From Balamuthia mandrillaris (taxonomy: Eukaryota; Discosea; Longamoebia; Balamuthiidae), in assembly GCA_031835245.1 (NCBI GenBank), contig JAVKOQ010000110.1, forward strand, positions 104,440-168,439: a stretch of 64,000 nucleotides of DNA. The letters are read 5' to 3'. The notes beneath the pieces were generated by a model that was not told the DNA's origin, did no database searches, and saw nothing but the letters and a program-made list of their open reading frames with translations. The position numbers and the translations under genes are program-made. This document shows positions 35,630 to 46,898 of this stretch, piece by piece (the stretch's first letter is position 1; every line of letters starts with the position of its first letter).

Positions 35630-38269
35630 TTAGGCGATGGAGGCCAAGACGGAGGCGATCTCTTTGGGGTCGGCTGGGCGGCACGCGAGAACGGATGGTC
35701 TTTTGGAATCCTGGTCGCCGCGCGACTGGGGGATCTGGTGCACGAGAAGAGCGGAGTGAGTGCTTGTGCTTGCCAAAGTTACACTCATGCCGCAGAGAGA
35801 GACCTACCCTGAAGTAAACTGTCGGGTTTGATTGGCGGGTTCGCCGTGGTATCAGTGGTTAGTCATTGTATACTCTTCTCTATTCTATTTTCTTTCTCTC
35901 AAGAAAACTCGCTTCGCTGCTCTCATTCTCTTTTCTTGCGTCCCTCTACTCTGCTTCTCTTGTTCTCTCTCGCTCTTTCTCCAGTTCTTTCTTGCTTTCT
36001 TTGACTCACCTTTGTAACGATTCCACACCTGTTTTGAAACAAAGCATATAGAAAAGGTATGGTTTACAGCAAGCAAAACAAGAAACGCATACCACAAAAA
36101 GCATACCTTTCTAGTTGCCAACTCTTGTTTCTGCTCTGGTGAATATTGGATAAAGTCTGACGCCTGTAGGGAAGCAGTTGTCTGTCAGCTCTTCTAAAAG
36201 GGCGAAAGAGAAAGAAGCTTCAAAAAAAAAAAGAAGAAGAGAGAAACCGTAACACCCAAGAACTGTTCAGCAACATCCCCAAAGAGCAGCAAATGGTTCA
36301 CCGAAGCAGAGTAGTCTATTGCCTCTATCCCTACTTTGCTGCAATGGCAACGCGACGTCAGTATCTCTCGCTCTCTCTCTCGTTCTCCCATCATACTTAC
36401 AAAGAATAAACAGGTTGCTCGTCTGGTTTACGACACTGACAAGAGCAAAGCAATCGCATTTTAAGTACAGGAGTTGGGGATGAAAACAAGAAGAAACGTT
36501 ACCGTCAAGCCCGTGCAACGCATCTCCTCTCCGACCTTTCGGTGACAAGTGGGACAGCTTAGATAGACAGCGTTCTCCAAATGGACCTTGGTCACCGTCA
36601 CGAAAGTGAAACCTGCACATTCCTCCTCCATTCCTAGGATTTGCGAACAATTGTAATAGTCGTGGATCTCGTCTATCGAAACTGAAATACCATTGGGTAA
36701 GTTTGTCCTCTTCTTTGTTTGTGTGTTCCTTTCTTTTTAGGCTGAATGAGTTTCAAAAGTTACGTACTTTGTTTACGCTGTGAGCTTGACGAAGAGGATC
36801 GTTGCGAGCTGAATGACAGATCTTTGAAGGTGTGCATGTTCGCTCTGGCCCAAGCCTTTAACATATGCGCTTCCCTTATATCAGGACTGAGAAACAGGTC
36901 AGACTGTATCACAGAATATCGGATAGCAACTGCTACTTACTCTTCGATCACACTGCTCTGGAAAGAGAACGATGCGGATAACTGTTTCAAGTTATGCGCT
37001 GTTAGCAAAGCGACGAACACTATTATTCTTGAGCAGAACGCACCTTTTCTTGGTACGTATCAATGACTACATTCTGCCAAAAAACTGGTTGCCAGTATTG
37101 TTACACATGATTGTTAGTTGTACAGAGAAACGGCTGGAGTGTTGGCAATAACTTACCGACATCTCCTCTTGCAAGATTCGCCACTGATGAGATTCCTTCA
37201 GCCCCCCAGCTGCAAAACGAATCAAGTTCAACGGTTTTATTAGAGTATACATAGCTGAGTATGGAGGAGGTTCGTACACCGTAAGGCAGAAGAACTCGCA
37301 AGTTTTGTCAAAGAGATAGATGCTTTGCTTCAGGCAACGCTTTCCAGCCTTGGAGATGAAACTATTAGCAGGCTCGACCTATAAAATCAGGTAAACTTTC
37401 TTAAACATACACTCTTTGAAGTTAAATCAATCTAACGCTTTTACTTACCTTTCCCACAACAGTTAACAGGTTAACACTCCCAGAAATGAAGTGACCAACG
37501 TCTTTGAGTTCAACAAAGTTCGTCCTAAGGGGCTGGCGCATATTGACCTGAAAATCGCCGGTGTGCTTGCGAATTGAAGCAGTTCTACGATCCACGTGAA
37601 GCTCCAAGTCTGAAGTACAGCCCATTCCATAGTTGACCGACTTGGGCTGAGAGAGGGAACATGCGTAATGTTAGTCCTTTTTTTCTTCTTCTGCTGCTGC
37701 TTCTTCTTCCTTCTTCCTTCTTCTTCTTCTTCTTCTTCTTCTTTCTTCTTCTCATTTATTCTTCAACTTTCTTGTAGTGACGTTGTTGTACCTTAATAGA
37801 GGCGCCATCGACTTCAACAGTATCTCCTACCTGTTTTGTGCAACAAAAAAGAATATCAGGGACGCGTACCCCAACGGCGATGGCGAGCAGTTTAACATAC
37901 GTTTAGCATCTCGTAGTAGTGAGAGGCATCTTTCCAGCATGTAACTATCCATCCTTCTTTAGTTTGAAATGGTTTTTTCTTAAAAACTGAAAAATATTCA
38001 CTGACCTTGAATGGTATCAGTACTGTCTCTCAGCACGAAAGAATACACCGACTTCACTTGCTCTCCTATTTTTGTTTTTGTTTTCACAAAGATGGAAGTC
38101 ATGACGCTAGAGCGAAGAGCAAGCAGAGGCAGAAGAAGAACGAAGAACGAAGTTAGAAGCAGCCCCTACGTTTCTTGTCATTCCATTCTCGCAGTTGGCC
38201 TCTCCTTTCCACTACACCGATGACCACTACATCATGCAACACTGGGGACAACTCGTTGATGCTGCTCAT
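35630..38269 (-). CDS. MEIOB: MEIOB-like meiotic RPA-related OB-fold protein
   Basis: Single-strand-DNA-binding RPA1 paralogue that with SPATA22 stabilises meiotic recombination intermediates in animals. The proposed start is ATG 38269 (MSSINELSPVLHDVVVIGVV); the first intron joins NDKK to EQVKSVYSFVLRDS in phase. Later exons read VTCWKDASHYYEMLNVGDTV, FVELKDVGHFISGSVNLLTV, RCLKQSIYLFDKTCEFFCLT, CAGFTFVTVTKVHLENAVYL, SCPTCHRKVGEEMRCTGL (zinc-type CxxC) and YSASVNHLLLFGDVAEQFLG. The end, SVLACRPADPKEIASVLAS, matches the MEIOB C terminus (ISVLSCKLADPTEAS) better than RPA1. Some middle exon borders are uncertain. Its start faces the MerT-MerP-like gene across 426 bp. Confidence 0.82.
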
Positions 38270-38695
38270 ACACACACAAAAAAGGCAACGAATAAGAACA
38301 AAGAAACATGCACAGACGCCATCCAGAAGAGCAATGGTTCATTCCTCACCTGCACACAGCCCTCCTGCCGTACTTTCTCATCAGTTCATCATGACGTGCT
38401 ACCTGAGCTGCTGCACACATCCTCGAACGTTGCTGCCACTTTGTTTTTTTTTCTGTGTTTTTGCTCGCTACGTTCTTTCTTCTTCTCCTCTCCCCCCGCT
38501 TTCGTTTTTGCTCTGTTGACAAAAGACAAAAATAAAGAATGGTGCTACATTTTTTGTACAGAAAAAATCCCAGTTAAATGTCGCCACATGACGACGTGAT
38601 TAAATGTCATGTCGTCGTGAATAAACAATTATGGTCAAATTTTTGATTTTTTATTGGTCGTTGTTCAAAGATCAAACCATTGATCAACAAACAAG
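38270..38695. promoter_or_regulatory. Divergent promoter MEIOB / MerT-MerP-like gene
   Basis: No gene. Near the MerT side, bases 38585-38622 hold TGACGACGTGA (38589-38599) followed 9 bp later by CATGTCGTCGTGA (38609-38621), an imperfect inverted pair around TTAAATG. T-rich tracts fill the middle. Confidence 0.45.
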
Positions 38696-39581
38696 ATGGC
38701 GGTTGGGAAGCCGTATGGGGTGGCGGTGGTTGGTGGCTTGTTGGCCTCGAGTTGCTGCGTGGTGCAGCTCCTGCTCAACGCGCTTTCCTTTGGGTGCGCG
38801 GGCTTCAACACGGTGCTGGAACCCTACCGCCCTGTGCTCTTCTGGTTGGCCATGGGCGGCCTTGGTGCTGGCTTCATCTTTGATATTCTCCTTCCTTGTT
38901 GTGGCCTCTCTTCGTCATCCTCTTGTTCCGCCAAAGGTTGGTTTCTCCTCCCTTCTCTACTTCTTCCTCCTTTTTAAAACACTCCTCTTTGTCCAAGCCT
39001 CTTCACCCAAGACCACTGCCGCCACAAAATGTGAAGCAACAGGCAACAAGAGAGCTCCAGCCTTTCGCCGCTTCTTTTTGATGGCCACGCTTGTTCTCTT
39101 GTTGTCCTACTCTCCAGAGCTCCTAGACGCTCTTCACAGACACCCAACCTCTCCTTTGGCTCCCCTGCTGCGCCACACCTCTCTGGCCTGGACATCAGCC
39201 ACCACCAAGACCTGCAGTGATGCACGCATGCTGGACGAGAGTGAACCCAAGACCAGAATCTTCATCGAGGTGGAGGGCATGCATTGCAGTGCCTGCGTGG
39301 CCAAGGCCAGGTCCGTCCTGCATGACCTCAACCTCTGCGCTCGTGTGTTGTTGGATAGGGCTGGGTCTGGCAACATCACGGTGCATGCAGAGGATGCAGA
39401 GGAGGTGTTCTCGGATGAGCGGATCGTGAGCGCCTTTGAGCGTGGCACACATTTTCACGTGAAGGTATTGCGGAGGGAGGCGCTGAGGAGCGCGATCCCA
39501 TTGTCTGGTGATGGCTCGCACACTACCGAAGGCAGCTTCTACTGGCTTGTCTCTTCCCTTGCCTCCCTTGTTTCTCGGTGA
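38696..39581 (+). CDS. MerT-MerP-like heavy-metal transport protein with an intron
   Basis: Exons 38696-38936 and 38998-39581 join in phase and give 274 aa. Residues 7-60 match bacterial mercuric transporter MerT: a TM helix with the vicinal pair GGLLASSCCVVQLLLNALSF and then the TVLEPYRP(V/L)F signature at the second helix, followed by a second Cys pair (LLPCC) in the loop, the positions that relay Hg(II) in MerT. A third TM (FFLMATLVLLLSYSPELL) follows. The C-terminal third is a MerP/HMA domain with the metal motif GMHCSACVAK. Bacterial MerTP fusions have the same order. The intron and the window's typical Ser-rich loop show it is a resident nuclear gene. Family function would be uptake of Hg(II) or another soft metal; substrate, membrane and direction here are unknown. 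Horizontal transfer is a reasonable inference but untested. Confidence 0.8.
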
Positions 39582-40021
39582 TCATTGCCCGCATTCTTCG
39601 TTGTTCAGTCTCATTCGTGTATGTATGCCTGCACTTCATTGAAGGAGCCAATCCAGACTATTTGCATTTACCGCCAATGTACTGCTGCCCATTCCCCCTC
39701 TTTCTCTACCTTTCCCTTTCTTCGTCAGTGTTTTCGTTGCTCCACCAAGGGAGGAGAGGGGAGGGAGGTACGTGATTTCTTGCAAACACCTTGCCCTTGC
39801 CTTTTGTGCTTTCTTCCTTTCTCTGGTTCAAAGGATTAACCGCGTCGACCTGAATAAACACCTTATTCTTTCTTCTTTCTCCTCTTTAAGGTGGGTCCGC
39901 CATCATGAAGACGTCCTGCGGGTCGTTACACCTCCCTTCCTTGCTGCTTTGTGCTACAAGCGTCCCGGAGGAGGAGGGAACCAACAGGAAAAAAAACGGA
40001 CAGTCACTTCCGGAGTGAGGC
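39582..40021. other. Intergenic, carrier promoter
   Basis: No gene seen. GTCGAC at 39844-39849 lies 173 bp before the carrier ATG. Mostly pyrimidine-rich on the plus strand. Confidence 0.55.
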
Positions 40022-41378
40022 ATGCCCAACCGTCCCATGTCTTCTGCCGCTTCTTCGTCTTCTTCCAAGTCGACGGCCTTCAGGCATTGGCTGGAGGTAA
40101 CGGGGATAGGCTTCGTGGCCGGAGCTGCCGGTCAGTACACCGTCTATCCTTACGACACCATCAAGACGCGGCTGCAGAACCAGAACAAGACTCTCGGCAC
40201 GCTCTACAAACACAGTCTGGACTGCTTGTTGAAGGTCGGTCGCGACTTGTTTTTTGTTTTCTCATTGCGGTGGCTTGAAGCTTCTCCTTACTCCGGCTGT
40301 GATGAACGCTGCAGATCGTTAAAACAGAAGGCATACTTGGTCTTTACAAAGGCGTTTCTGTGGTTGCTCTTATGACCAGGTTTCTTTCTTTTCTCTCTCC
40401 CTTTTTTTTCGGTCTGTTTTTGCCTTTCATCCTGAAACGCCTCACACACACGCTTTGACAGTCCAGAGAAAGCATTAAAGCTGGGAGTGAATGACTTTTG
40501 TCGCTCCAAACTGGCACGTCCTGATGGTACGGTTAGCTACCGCAATGACCTCCTGGCAGGCGGCACCGCCGGCGGCGTCCAACTGCTCCTCACCTGTCCA
40601 ATGGAGATAGTCAAGATAAGACTTCAAATGTTGGGTCAACAACAACAGCCGAGTTCTCCTGCTTCGGTATCAGCCTTGGGAAGAGCAAGTGGGCCACTGA
40701 CGGTGATCAGGGAGCTGGGGGTGAGAGGATTGTACAAAGGCTCCATGGCGACGTGGTTGAGGGATATCCCATTCTCCATGATCTACTTTCCATTGTATCA
40801 TAGAATGAAGAGCTATCTCAAGAGAACAAGAGGCAAAGTTGGACCTTTGGAGTTGTTTGTTGCTGGAACTTCTTGTGGTTAGTCCTCTTCTTTCCTCCTC
40901 CTCCTCCTCCTCTCTGTTGTTCTTTTCTTTCTGTGTCTTCTGTCTTAACTGTCGCCAAACATAAAACCAAAAGGGTGCTTGGCTGCTGCGTTGGTTACAC
41001 CAGCTGATGTTATCAAGACTAGAATACAAACGGACAAGACAGGGCGATACCACGGCACTCTGGATTGCATCTACCAAACTTCTAGAGAAGGCTTCAGTGC
41101 CTTTTGGAAAGGTTCGTTCTGCTTTCTTCTGTTCTACACTTCTCTTTTTCCCTTCCTCATTAGCTTTCTTGCGAACAGGAACTATACCGAGGTTGTTTAC
41201 ACGAGGACCACAGTTTGGTGTAACGCTTCTGACCTACGAAGCGCTCCAAAAGCTCTTCCTAGGCAGCGTGCAGAGCGACCATTCTCTATCTTCCTCTACT
41301 TCTTCCCACGGCCACTCTCTTGCATCCCCCTCTCCAACACCCTCTCCGCTTTCTCCCAGCACATCTGCTTCATCCTGA
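40022..41378 (+). CDS. Mitochondrial carrier, aspartate/glutamate (SLC25A12/13)-like
   Basis: Inner-membrane solute carrier. Five exons (40022-40234, 40315-40379, 40462-40877, 40974-41111, 41179-41378) total 344 codons, 343 aa, all phases consistent. Three carrier repeats carry PxD/ExxK/R signatures: [25 protein letters not shown] and [13 protein letters not shown]. The segments [42 protein letters not shown]-type and [18 protein letters not shown] follow citrin/aralar closely. The N-terminal EF-hand region of animal citrin is absent, so calcium control would differ. Malate-aspartate shuttle function is likely; a glutamate/H+ carrier is the main alternative. The Ser/Pro tail is not conserved. 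Confidence 0.93.
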
Positions 41379-41547
41379 CAACCACATGAACGGGATTAAA
41401 CACGAAAGAATGCTCGAAAGAAAAAAAAGAGTTTGTTGCAAGAGTGATACATGTGGCAAAACGAAGCAAGGAAGAGGAAAAACGGAGGAAGAACAAAGAA
41501 TACAAGAAAAAAAAACAAAAACAAAAAAGAAGGGAAAAGCCTACGCT

Positions 41548-44386
41548 TTACTTGCCGCCTTTCTTCTTGCTAAACAAACCAAACTTCTTTTTCTTGCCAT
41601 CGGCACCAGCAGCATCTCCCTGCGGGCCTCTCAAGCTGTTCTCGGATGAAGACTGTGCCATCGCCGTTGCTGGTTGAATCATTTGCGCTCTGACATTGGG
41701 TGAACTTATGTTTCTGGAAGGAACGCCTCCTGCCGAAAGACCTCCATCACCAACACCTCCACCAGCACCGCCGCCGCCGAGTGTTGGGTGAGGAGCGCCA
41801 AAACCTTGAAAGTTTAAGGCCTTGCTTCGGTCCGTGATGGTTGTTCCTCCTCCAACCTTCATAGAAGCGCTTGGAATGGGAGCCCCCAAGGAGAAACGAC
41901 TCTGAGCGGAAGGTCGAGGCGGAGGAGCCGCACGACCGCTTATGGTTTGAGCATTGGAGGCATTGTTGTTGGTGTTGGAAGCGGCACCTCCGCCGAAACC
42001 CATGTGACGGGCTCCAGCGGGAGGAGATGGTTGGAGAGGAGATTGCTGAGGAGGATGCGGTTGAGGAGGTTGTTGTTGAGGAACAGGTTTTGTATAGTTG
42101 GATGGAAAGTAACTGGACATGAAAGAATAGGGTACGATGAGTACATAACAGAAAAACGAAACGAAAACGAGCTAAGGTTATGTACCCAAGGGTGCCATTG
42201 AGCTCTCCAGTCCACCATCCGCTGTCGTTCTTCCTTTTGACAGTGATAACATCGCCCGCATTGAAGGCGAGGATGTTCTTGGTGGCATCTCCTGCAAAAT
42301 TATGTAAACAGGTGACTTGCTCCAACACCGTTACCATTACGCTCTCTCCTCTTGGTCTTGGAGGTTGAGCAGGCGCTCTCGGCTCTTCTTGTTGGTGGGA
42401 GTGTTGTTGTTGAGCAACTCCATTAGTACCTGCTGCTGGAGCAGCGGCAGGAGAAGGAGGAGCGAACTGAGCACTCTTGGGTTGAATGCGAACGTTAAGA
42501 TTTGGAGCAGAGCCACGTCTGTTGAATGCGGGTCCTGCTCCTTGCGGTTGAGGTTGTTGCGGTGCCGCTTGTTGCTGTTGTTGTCGGAATGAAGGTTGTT
42601 CGCCGGTGGTTTCTCTTCGCGGCTAATTGATAAGAGGTATTAGCAGGCTGAACGGATGCAAAAGCAGATAAGGAGAGTACCGAAGGAAGCGTTCCAACTT
42701 GTCCGGATTGTCTGTTAGAAGATGGACGAGGAAGCATCGGTGGTCGCCCATCCCCAGCAGCTCCAGGTCCCATATGAGAAACCGGTCGTGGGGGCGGTGT
42801 GGCAGCACCACCAAAAGCAACACCTCCATTCATCGGCGGCGATGGACGAGCCATCGGAGAGGGAGGGATTGGTCTTCCTTGAGGAGGCACCGGTCTATTG
42901 CCCGGTTGATGAGGGGGTGGTACTGGTCGTTGCAGTGAAGCAGCACCAAACGGTGGTTGTGGTTGTTGCGGTTGTGGTTGTGGTTGATGTTGTTGTTGAG
43001 AATCATCTTCAGAAGGGCCAGAAGTGGGCTTGTTTCCACGAGAAGGCAACGGGGGTGGTGCGGTTCTCTTCGGGGGCAGGCGAGGTTCGTTGTTGTAAGA
43101 AGAAGGATCAGCAGATGGGGTTGGTTGAGGGTGGAATGCGACAGGAGTAGGAGCAGGAACCGCCATCGGTTGTGGCATTGGTATCGCCGTGGGATGAATA
43201 ACAGGTGCTTCTTCTTCTTCTGCTTCTTCGGATTCTTCTTGTGATTGTTCTTCTTGTGGTTGTTGTTGCTGTTGTTGAGCGACCTGGTCACGAAACGTGG
43301 AGCGAATTTGCAGCGGGGTCACCTCCAAAGGAGTCAATTGTTTCATGTCCGGGAGAGGAGCCATTCCTGGAAGTTGCACGATGGAAACACGCTTCAAAGC
43401 TGCAGGGTCCTTCGGAAGGTTGTTGTTGGCATAACCAAAAGTAGGCACAGCAGAAGAAGAAGAAATAGAAGAATAAGGCCCCGAAGCTGTTGTGGCAGCT
43501 GTCTCCGCTGCAGAATGACCAGAGGCCGCATCCGCATTCGCTTTCTTCTTCTCGGCCTTCTTCTTCTCCTTCTCCTCCTTCAACCTTCGCTCTTCCTCCT
43601 CTTTGGCCTTCTTCATCTCCATTTGTCGCTGCTCTCTTGCCTGCCGCTTCATCTCGTTGAGCTCCTGCATAGAAGGTCCTTTGGGAGCCTCCGACTCTGG
43701 CTCCGGCTGTTTGACCGGTTCTTTGGGAGCTGGAGGAGGTTTATCGATCTTCTTGATGAGATCCGGCTTCGCTGCCGGGATTTTGAACCTGTCAAGAGGA
43801 GTAAGCTCTTCCTCTTCCTCTTGTGCTCCATTTTGTGGCGCAGCAGCGGGAGGTGGCGCAGGAGGTAAGCCGAGGTCCTCGCCGGGAGGAGGAAGAATGG
43901 AGTCGATGAGGTTGGAAAGACTGTCGAGAGCTGAGAAGCCTCGCCCTCCCCCGCCTCCTCCCCCAAAGTTTCCTCCAAAGGAAGCGGTAAAGTCTAGTTG
44001 CTGCGAGTGAGAGAAAGGAGGAGGAGAGACGTTTGGAGCTGTTTTATGTCCTTCTGGCTTATATTGTGGCTCCGTTCTATGTATTTTGAAGGAGAGAAAT
44101 TGTTAGAAGAAGAAGAAGAAGAAGAGGAACAAGAAGAAGAAGAACAAGAACGAGGAAAGAGAGAAGAACGAAAGTAAAGAAAAGAAATAATACCCGTGTT
44201 TGTCAAAGTCCCAAGAGACAGTAAAGTTCAGAGGGAAGTAACCGCTAAAGTCGTCTATTTCTCCCATAGCCCATCCTTGTGGAGCCTTTTTAAAAGAGAA
44301 CGAAGAAGGAGAAGAACCGAGCAAATAATCCATAGGTTTAAAATAGAGTGTTTAGTTTTTTAAAGCTTACCCAACACCAAACCAGC

Positions 44387-44431
<45 letters not shown>

Positions 44432-44548
44432 CAGACATACATTGGGATCGTCGAGTTGCTTGATGAAGTCGCCTTCTTGAAAGGAGAGCTGTCCGCCCAT
44501 TAGGTCGCCCATAAAGTCGAACAACGCCACACGTATTTCGTCTCCCAT
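41548..44548 (-). CDS. Two-SH3-domain proline-rich adaptor protein
   Basis: The ATG at 44548 begins SH3-1 (RVALFDFMGDLMGGQLSFQE ... GWAMGEIDDFSGYFPLNF), spread over the first exons. A Gly-rich and acidic region follows, then a Lys/Glu coiled coil (KRQAREQRQMEMKKAKEEEE). A long Pro/Gln-rich tract has many PxxP and PPPLPSR-type motifs. A 61-nt intron (branch site TGCTAATACC) splits it near 42640. SH3-2 reads TCLHNFAGDATKNILAFNAG, GWWTGELNGTLG and YFPSNY. After a Pro/Gly-rich tail the protein ends in a polybasic peptide (DGKKKKFGLFSKKKGGK), likely to bind acidic phospholipids. SH3-1 lacks the second Trp of the usual WW pair (GWA). No close family named; an actin or endocytic scaffold is inference. 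Confidence 0.9.
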
Positions 44549-44926
44549 TTTTTTGGTTTTTATTCCGGTATCGTAACAAAAAAAAGAGGAGAGAAACAAA
44601 CAAACAAAAAAAAACAAAGAGATGACCGGATACTACTCCTTGTTGTTGTGTATTCTTCGGAATGCTTTTTGTTTTTTTGTTGTCGAGCAAGAAAGAAACC
44701 TTTTTATTTCATTGTAGTAGTTAAGCAAAATGTAATGCATTCATTTAAATTTTCCTTTTATAGTCCATCATTCATTTAAGTTGTCGACATTTTTTCATCG
44801 ATTCAAAATCACGCGTCGACATGAGCGGATTACCACGTGTCGCAGGGGGCTTGCGTTCGACCCCCAATCCGAACGAAAATATTTCTTTGAAAATATTTCT
44901 TTTTCTTTTTTTTATTTGTTATTTTT
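44549..44926. other. Intergenic between SH3 adaptor and homeobox gene
   Basis: No gene. GTCGACA occurs at 44783-44789 and 44815-44821, 235-275 bp upstream of the SH3 start. The sequence is AT-rich near 44870-44935, where AAAATATTTCTTT occurs twice in tandem. Confidence 0.55.
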
Positions 44927-46898
44927 TTATGTTGGTTTGTGCAAAGAGCGAAGGGGTGGGAGTCTGGGTGGCCCGCCTGCGGGCTGCGCTGTGGCAGACA
45001 ACGTTGTGAGCAACGACGGGAGCGTGGAGCTCGCCATGTTCGTTTGTGGTTTTTCTGAAGTGCTGTTGGGTGCTGGCGATGAGGCCGTAGAGTTGGTGGT
45101 TGTGGCTGCCGATGCAGCCACGTGAGCAAACGGGGAAGGCAAAACGAGAGAAGATAGAGGCATGGACGACGATGAAGGAGACGATAGAGGAGATGAAGAA
45201 GATGTAGAAGAAGCAGACGAAGATGGAGCTCTTCCTCCTCCTGGAAGAAAGAGAGATGGTGGTAATACTTGGGATAGAGAAGCAGAAGACATTACTGTAC
45301 CAGCAGCTGAACGAGACACTGAGAATGTTGGCAACAAGGCAGAGAGATGATGCTGAAGGAGCTGGTGGTGCTTGTGGTGAGCATGAGCGGTGCTGTGCAT
45401 CGTTGTCGATGGTGTATTCAAAAGAGCAGTAGGAGAGAGCAAAGGTCGTGGCGCTATTGCAGCAGCCATAGAAGAGGAGGAAGCAGCCGAAGGAGGAGAC
45501 GAAACAGGAGAAGCAGATACCGCCATTTGTTGCTGTTTCTTCAGCTTGGCTCGTTTGTTTTGAAACCATATCTGAACGCGACGAGGCGTCATGCCCAACT
45601 GTTCCCCTATCTTTACTCTCAGCTGATAGTTTGGCATTTGCTCCTTCTCGAAGACTTTGTCCAAGACCTCTAGTTGTGCCGGAGTTGTCCTCATTCTCTT
45701 CTTCTTCGCCAAAGAAGAAGAAGACGATGATGGAGAAGAAGGAGAAGCAGGCGAAGACTGTTCCTTCGATGTTTGTTGTTGCAAACTTGGTCGTGGTTTG
45801 AGACGCGGATGTTTGGAAGTAGAAGTCGCGGGTGAAGAAGGAGGAAGAAGAGGTGAAGCAGGGATGATGGTAGTTGCAGAGGAAGGGGTGAATGGAAGTG
45901 TGAATGGCGATGTCCCGCTTCCCTCCAACGAGGATGTGTCTACTTTGCCGATTTCTTGCTGCTGCTGCTGTTTTTCTTCCTCTTCTTCGCCTTCATCTTG
46001 TGATGAAGAAGCAAAAGGTGAAAATGATGGTGATGGCGTGGATGGCACGGGACTTTCTTCATCTTCAAGCCCATGCCTTTCTTCAGCGCTAGTCAAGGAG
46101 GGAGTGCCCGGCGGAGTTCTAACCGGAGAAGAAGGCGTTTGCAGAGCCGCAAGGAACTCTGCTATCTCCATCACCTCTCTCTTGCTCCTACATTGAACAG
46201 CAAAAAAAAAAAGGGTAAGTTTTTGTTCAAGGTGCAAAAAAAAAAAACAAATGCGAGTAATGAGATTTGAACCACCGCCCTCCGAGGCAATTTAGCCTCG
46301 GAATTTTCAGTGCTTTTTTTTGGGAAGAAATTCCGAGGCTAAACTTCCGATGAGGGAAGAAAATGGAGGGAGAGAGAGAAGTGGATAGTGCGGAGCGAGG
46401 GAGAAAAAGAAGTAGAGAAAAAGGGAAGAATGGAAAGAGAGAGAGAGTAAAAAAAAACGTAAATGGGAACAGAGGGAAAGAGAGGGAGATAAAATAAAAC
46501 CATACGCTTTTTATGAAAAAAAAAACAAAACAAGAAAGGGAAATGGGGAAAGAGAGAGAGAGAGAAGGGAAAAAAAAGGTTTACCTTGTGGTGGCGTTTT
46601 TCGTGTTCTGAGGCGAGGAGGCGCTCGGAGTGTGGTGCCGCTTTCGGGGTGGCAGGGAGGAAGGGCTCTCCTCCCTGGCGGAGCCCGTTCGCCGGCGTTT
46701 GTGGGAGGAGCCAGCTCCGGGCGGGCTGGTGGGCGCGCTCAAGAAGTTGAGCGAGGCCTTGGAGGAGAGCTCCTGCAGGGCGGCAAACATGTTGGGGTGG
46801 CGGTGGTCCTTGTTCACCGTGGCTGGGGCGTCCTCCTCCAAAGGAAGAGAAGCCCCGCTCGTCCGACGCTTTGTCGCGCGCTTGGTGGTGTTGTGCAT
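44927..46898 (-). CDS. Homeobox transcription factor
   Basis: Exons 46898-46585 and 46187-44927 join in phase (525 codons, 524 aa) across a 397-nt intron. The N terminus has basic nuclear-type patches (KRATKRRTSG, SHKRRRTG, PPRKRHH). A complete 60-residue-type homeodomain lies mid-protein: KKKRMRTTPAQLEVLDKVFE, then GEQLGMTPRRVQIWFQNKRA, with Trp48, Phe49, Asn51 and Arg53 conserved and no three-residue TALE insertion visible. Long Ser, Ala and His/Gln-rich flanks are probably transactivation regions. Which homeobox class it belongs to cannot be set by eye. The start at 46898 (MHNTTKRATK) is preferred because the spliced frame is otherwise open. Confidence 0.9.
46282..46343. other. Alternative hairpins in homeobox-gene intron
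   Basis: A perfect 16-bp inverted repeat (TTTAGCCTCGGAATTT at 46291-46306 and its complement at 46328-46343) encloses 21 nt. A third unit, CCGAGGC at 46282-46288, pairs with the same GCCTCGG (46295-46301), so two hairpins exclude each other. Next to it is GGTTCAAATC (reverse strand, 46263-46272), similar to a pol III B box. May be a small element remnant. Confidence 0.6.

Noticed and set aside
35630-38269. RPA70 (RPA1) housekeeping subunit
   Set aside because: The first strands and the C terminus (CRPADPKE) fit MEIOB better, and no N-terminal RPA70N domain is present.
46231-46350. A tRNA gene on the minus strand (GGTTCAAATC T-loop-like sequence beside a 7-bp hairpin like a long variable arm)
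   Set aside because: No matching acceptor stem or D arm, and the T stem pairs poorly.
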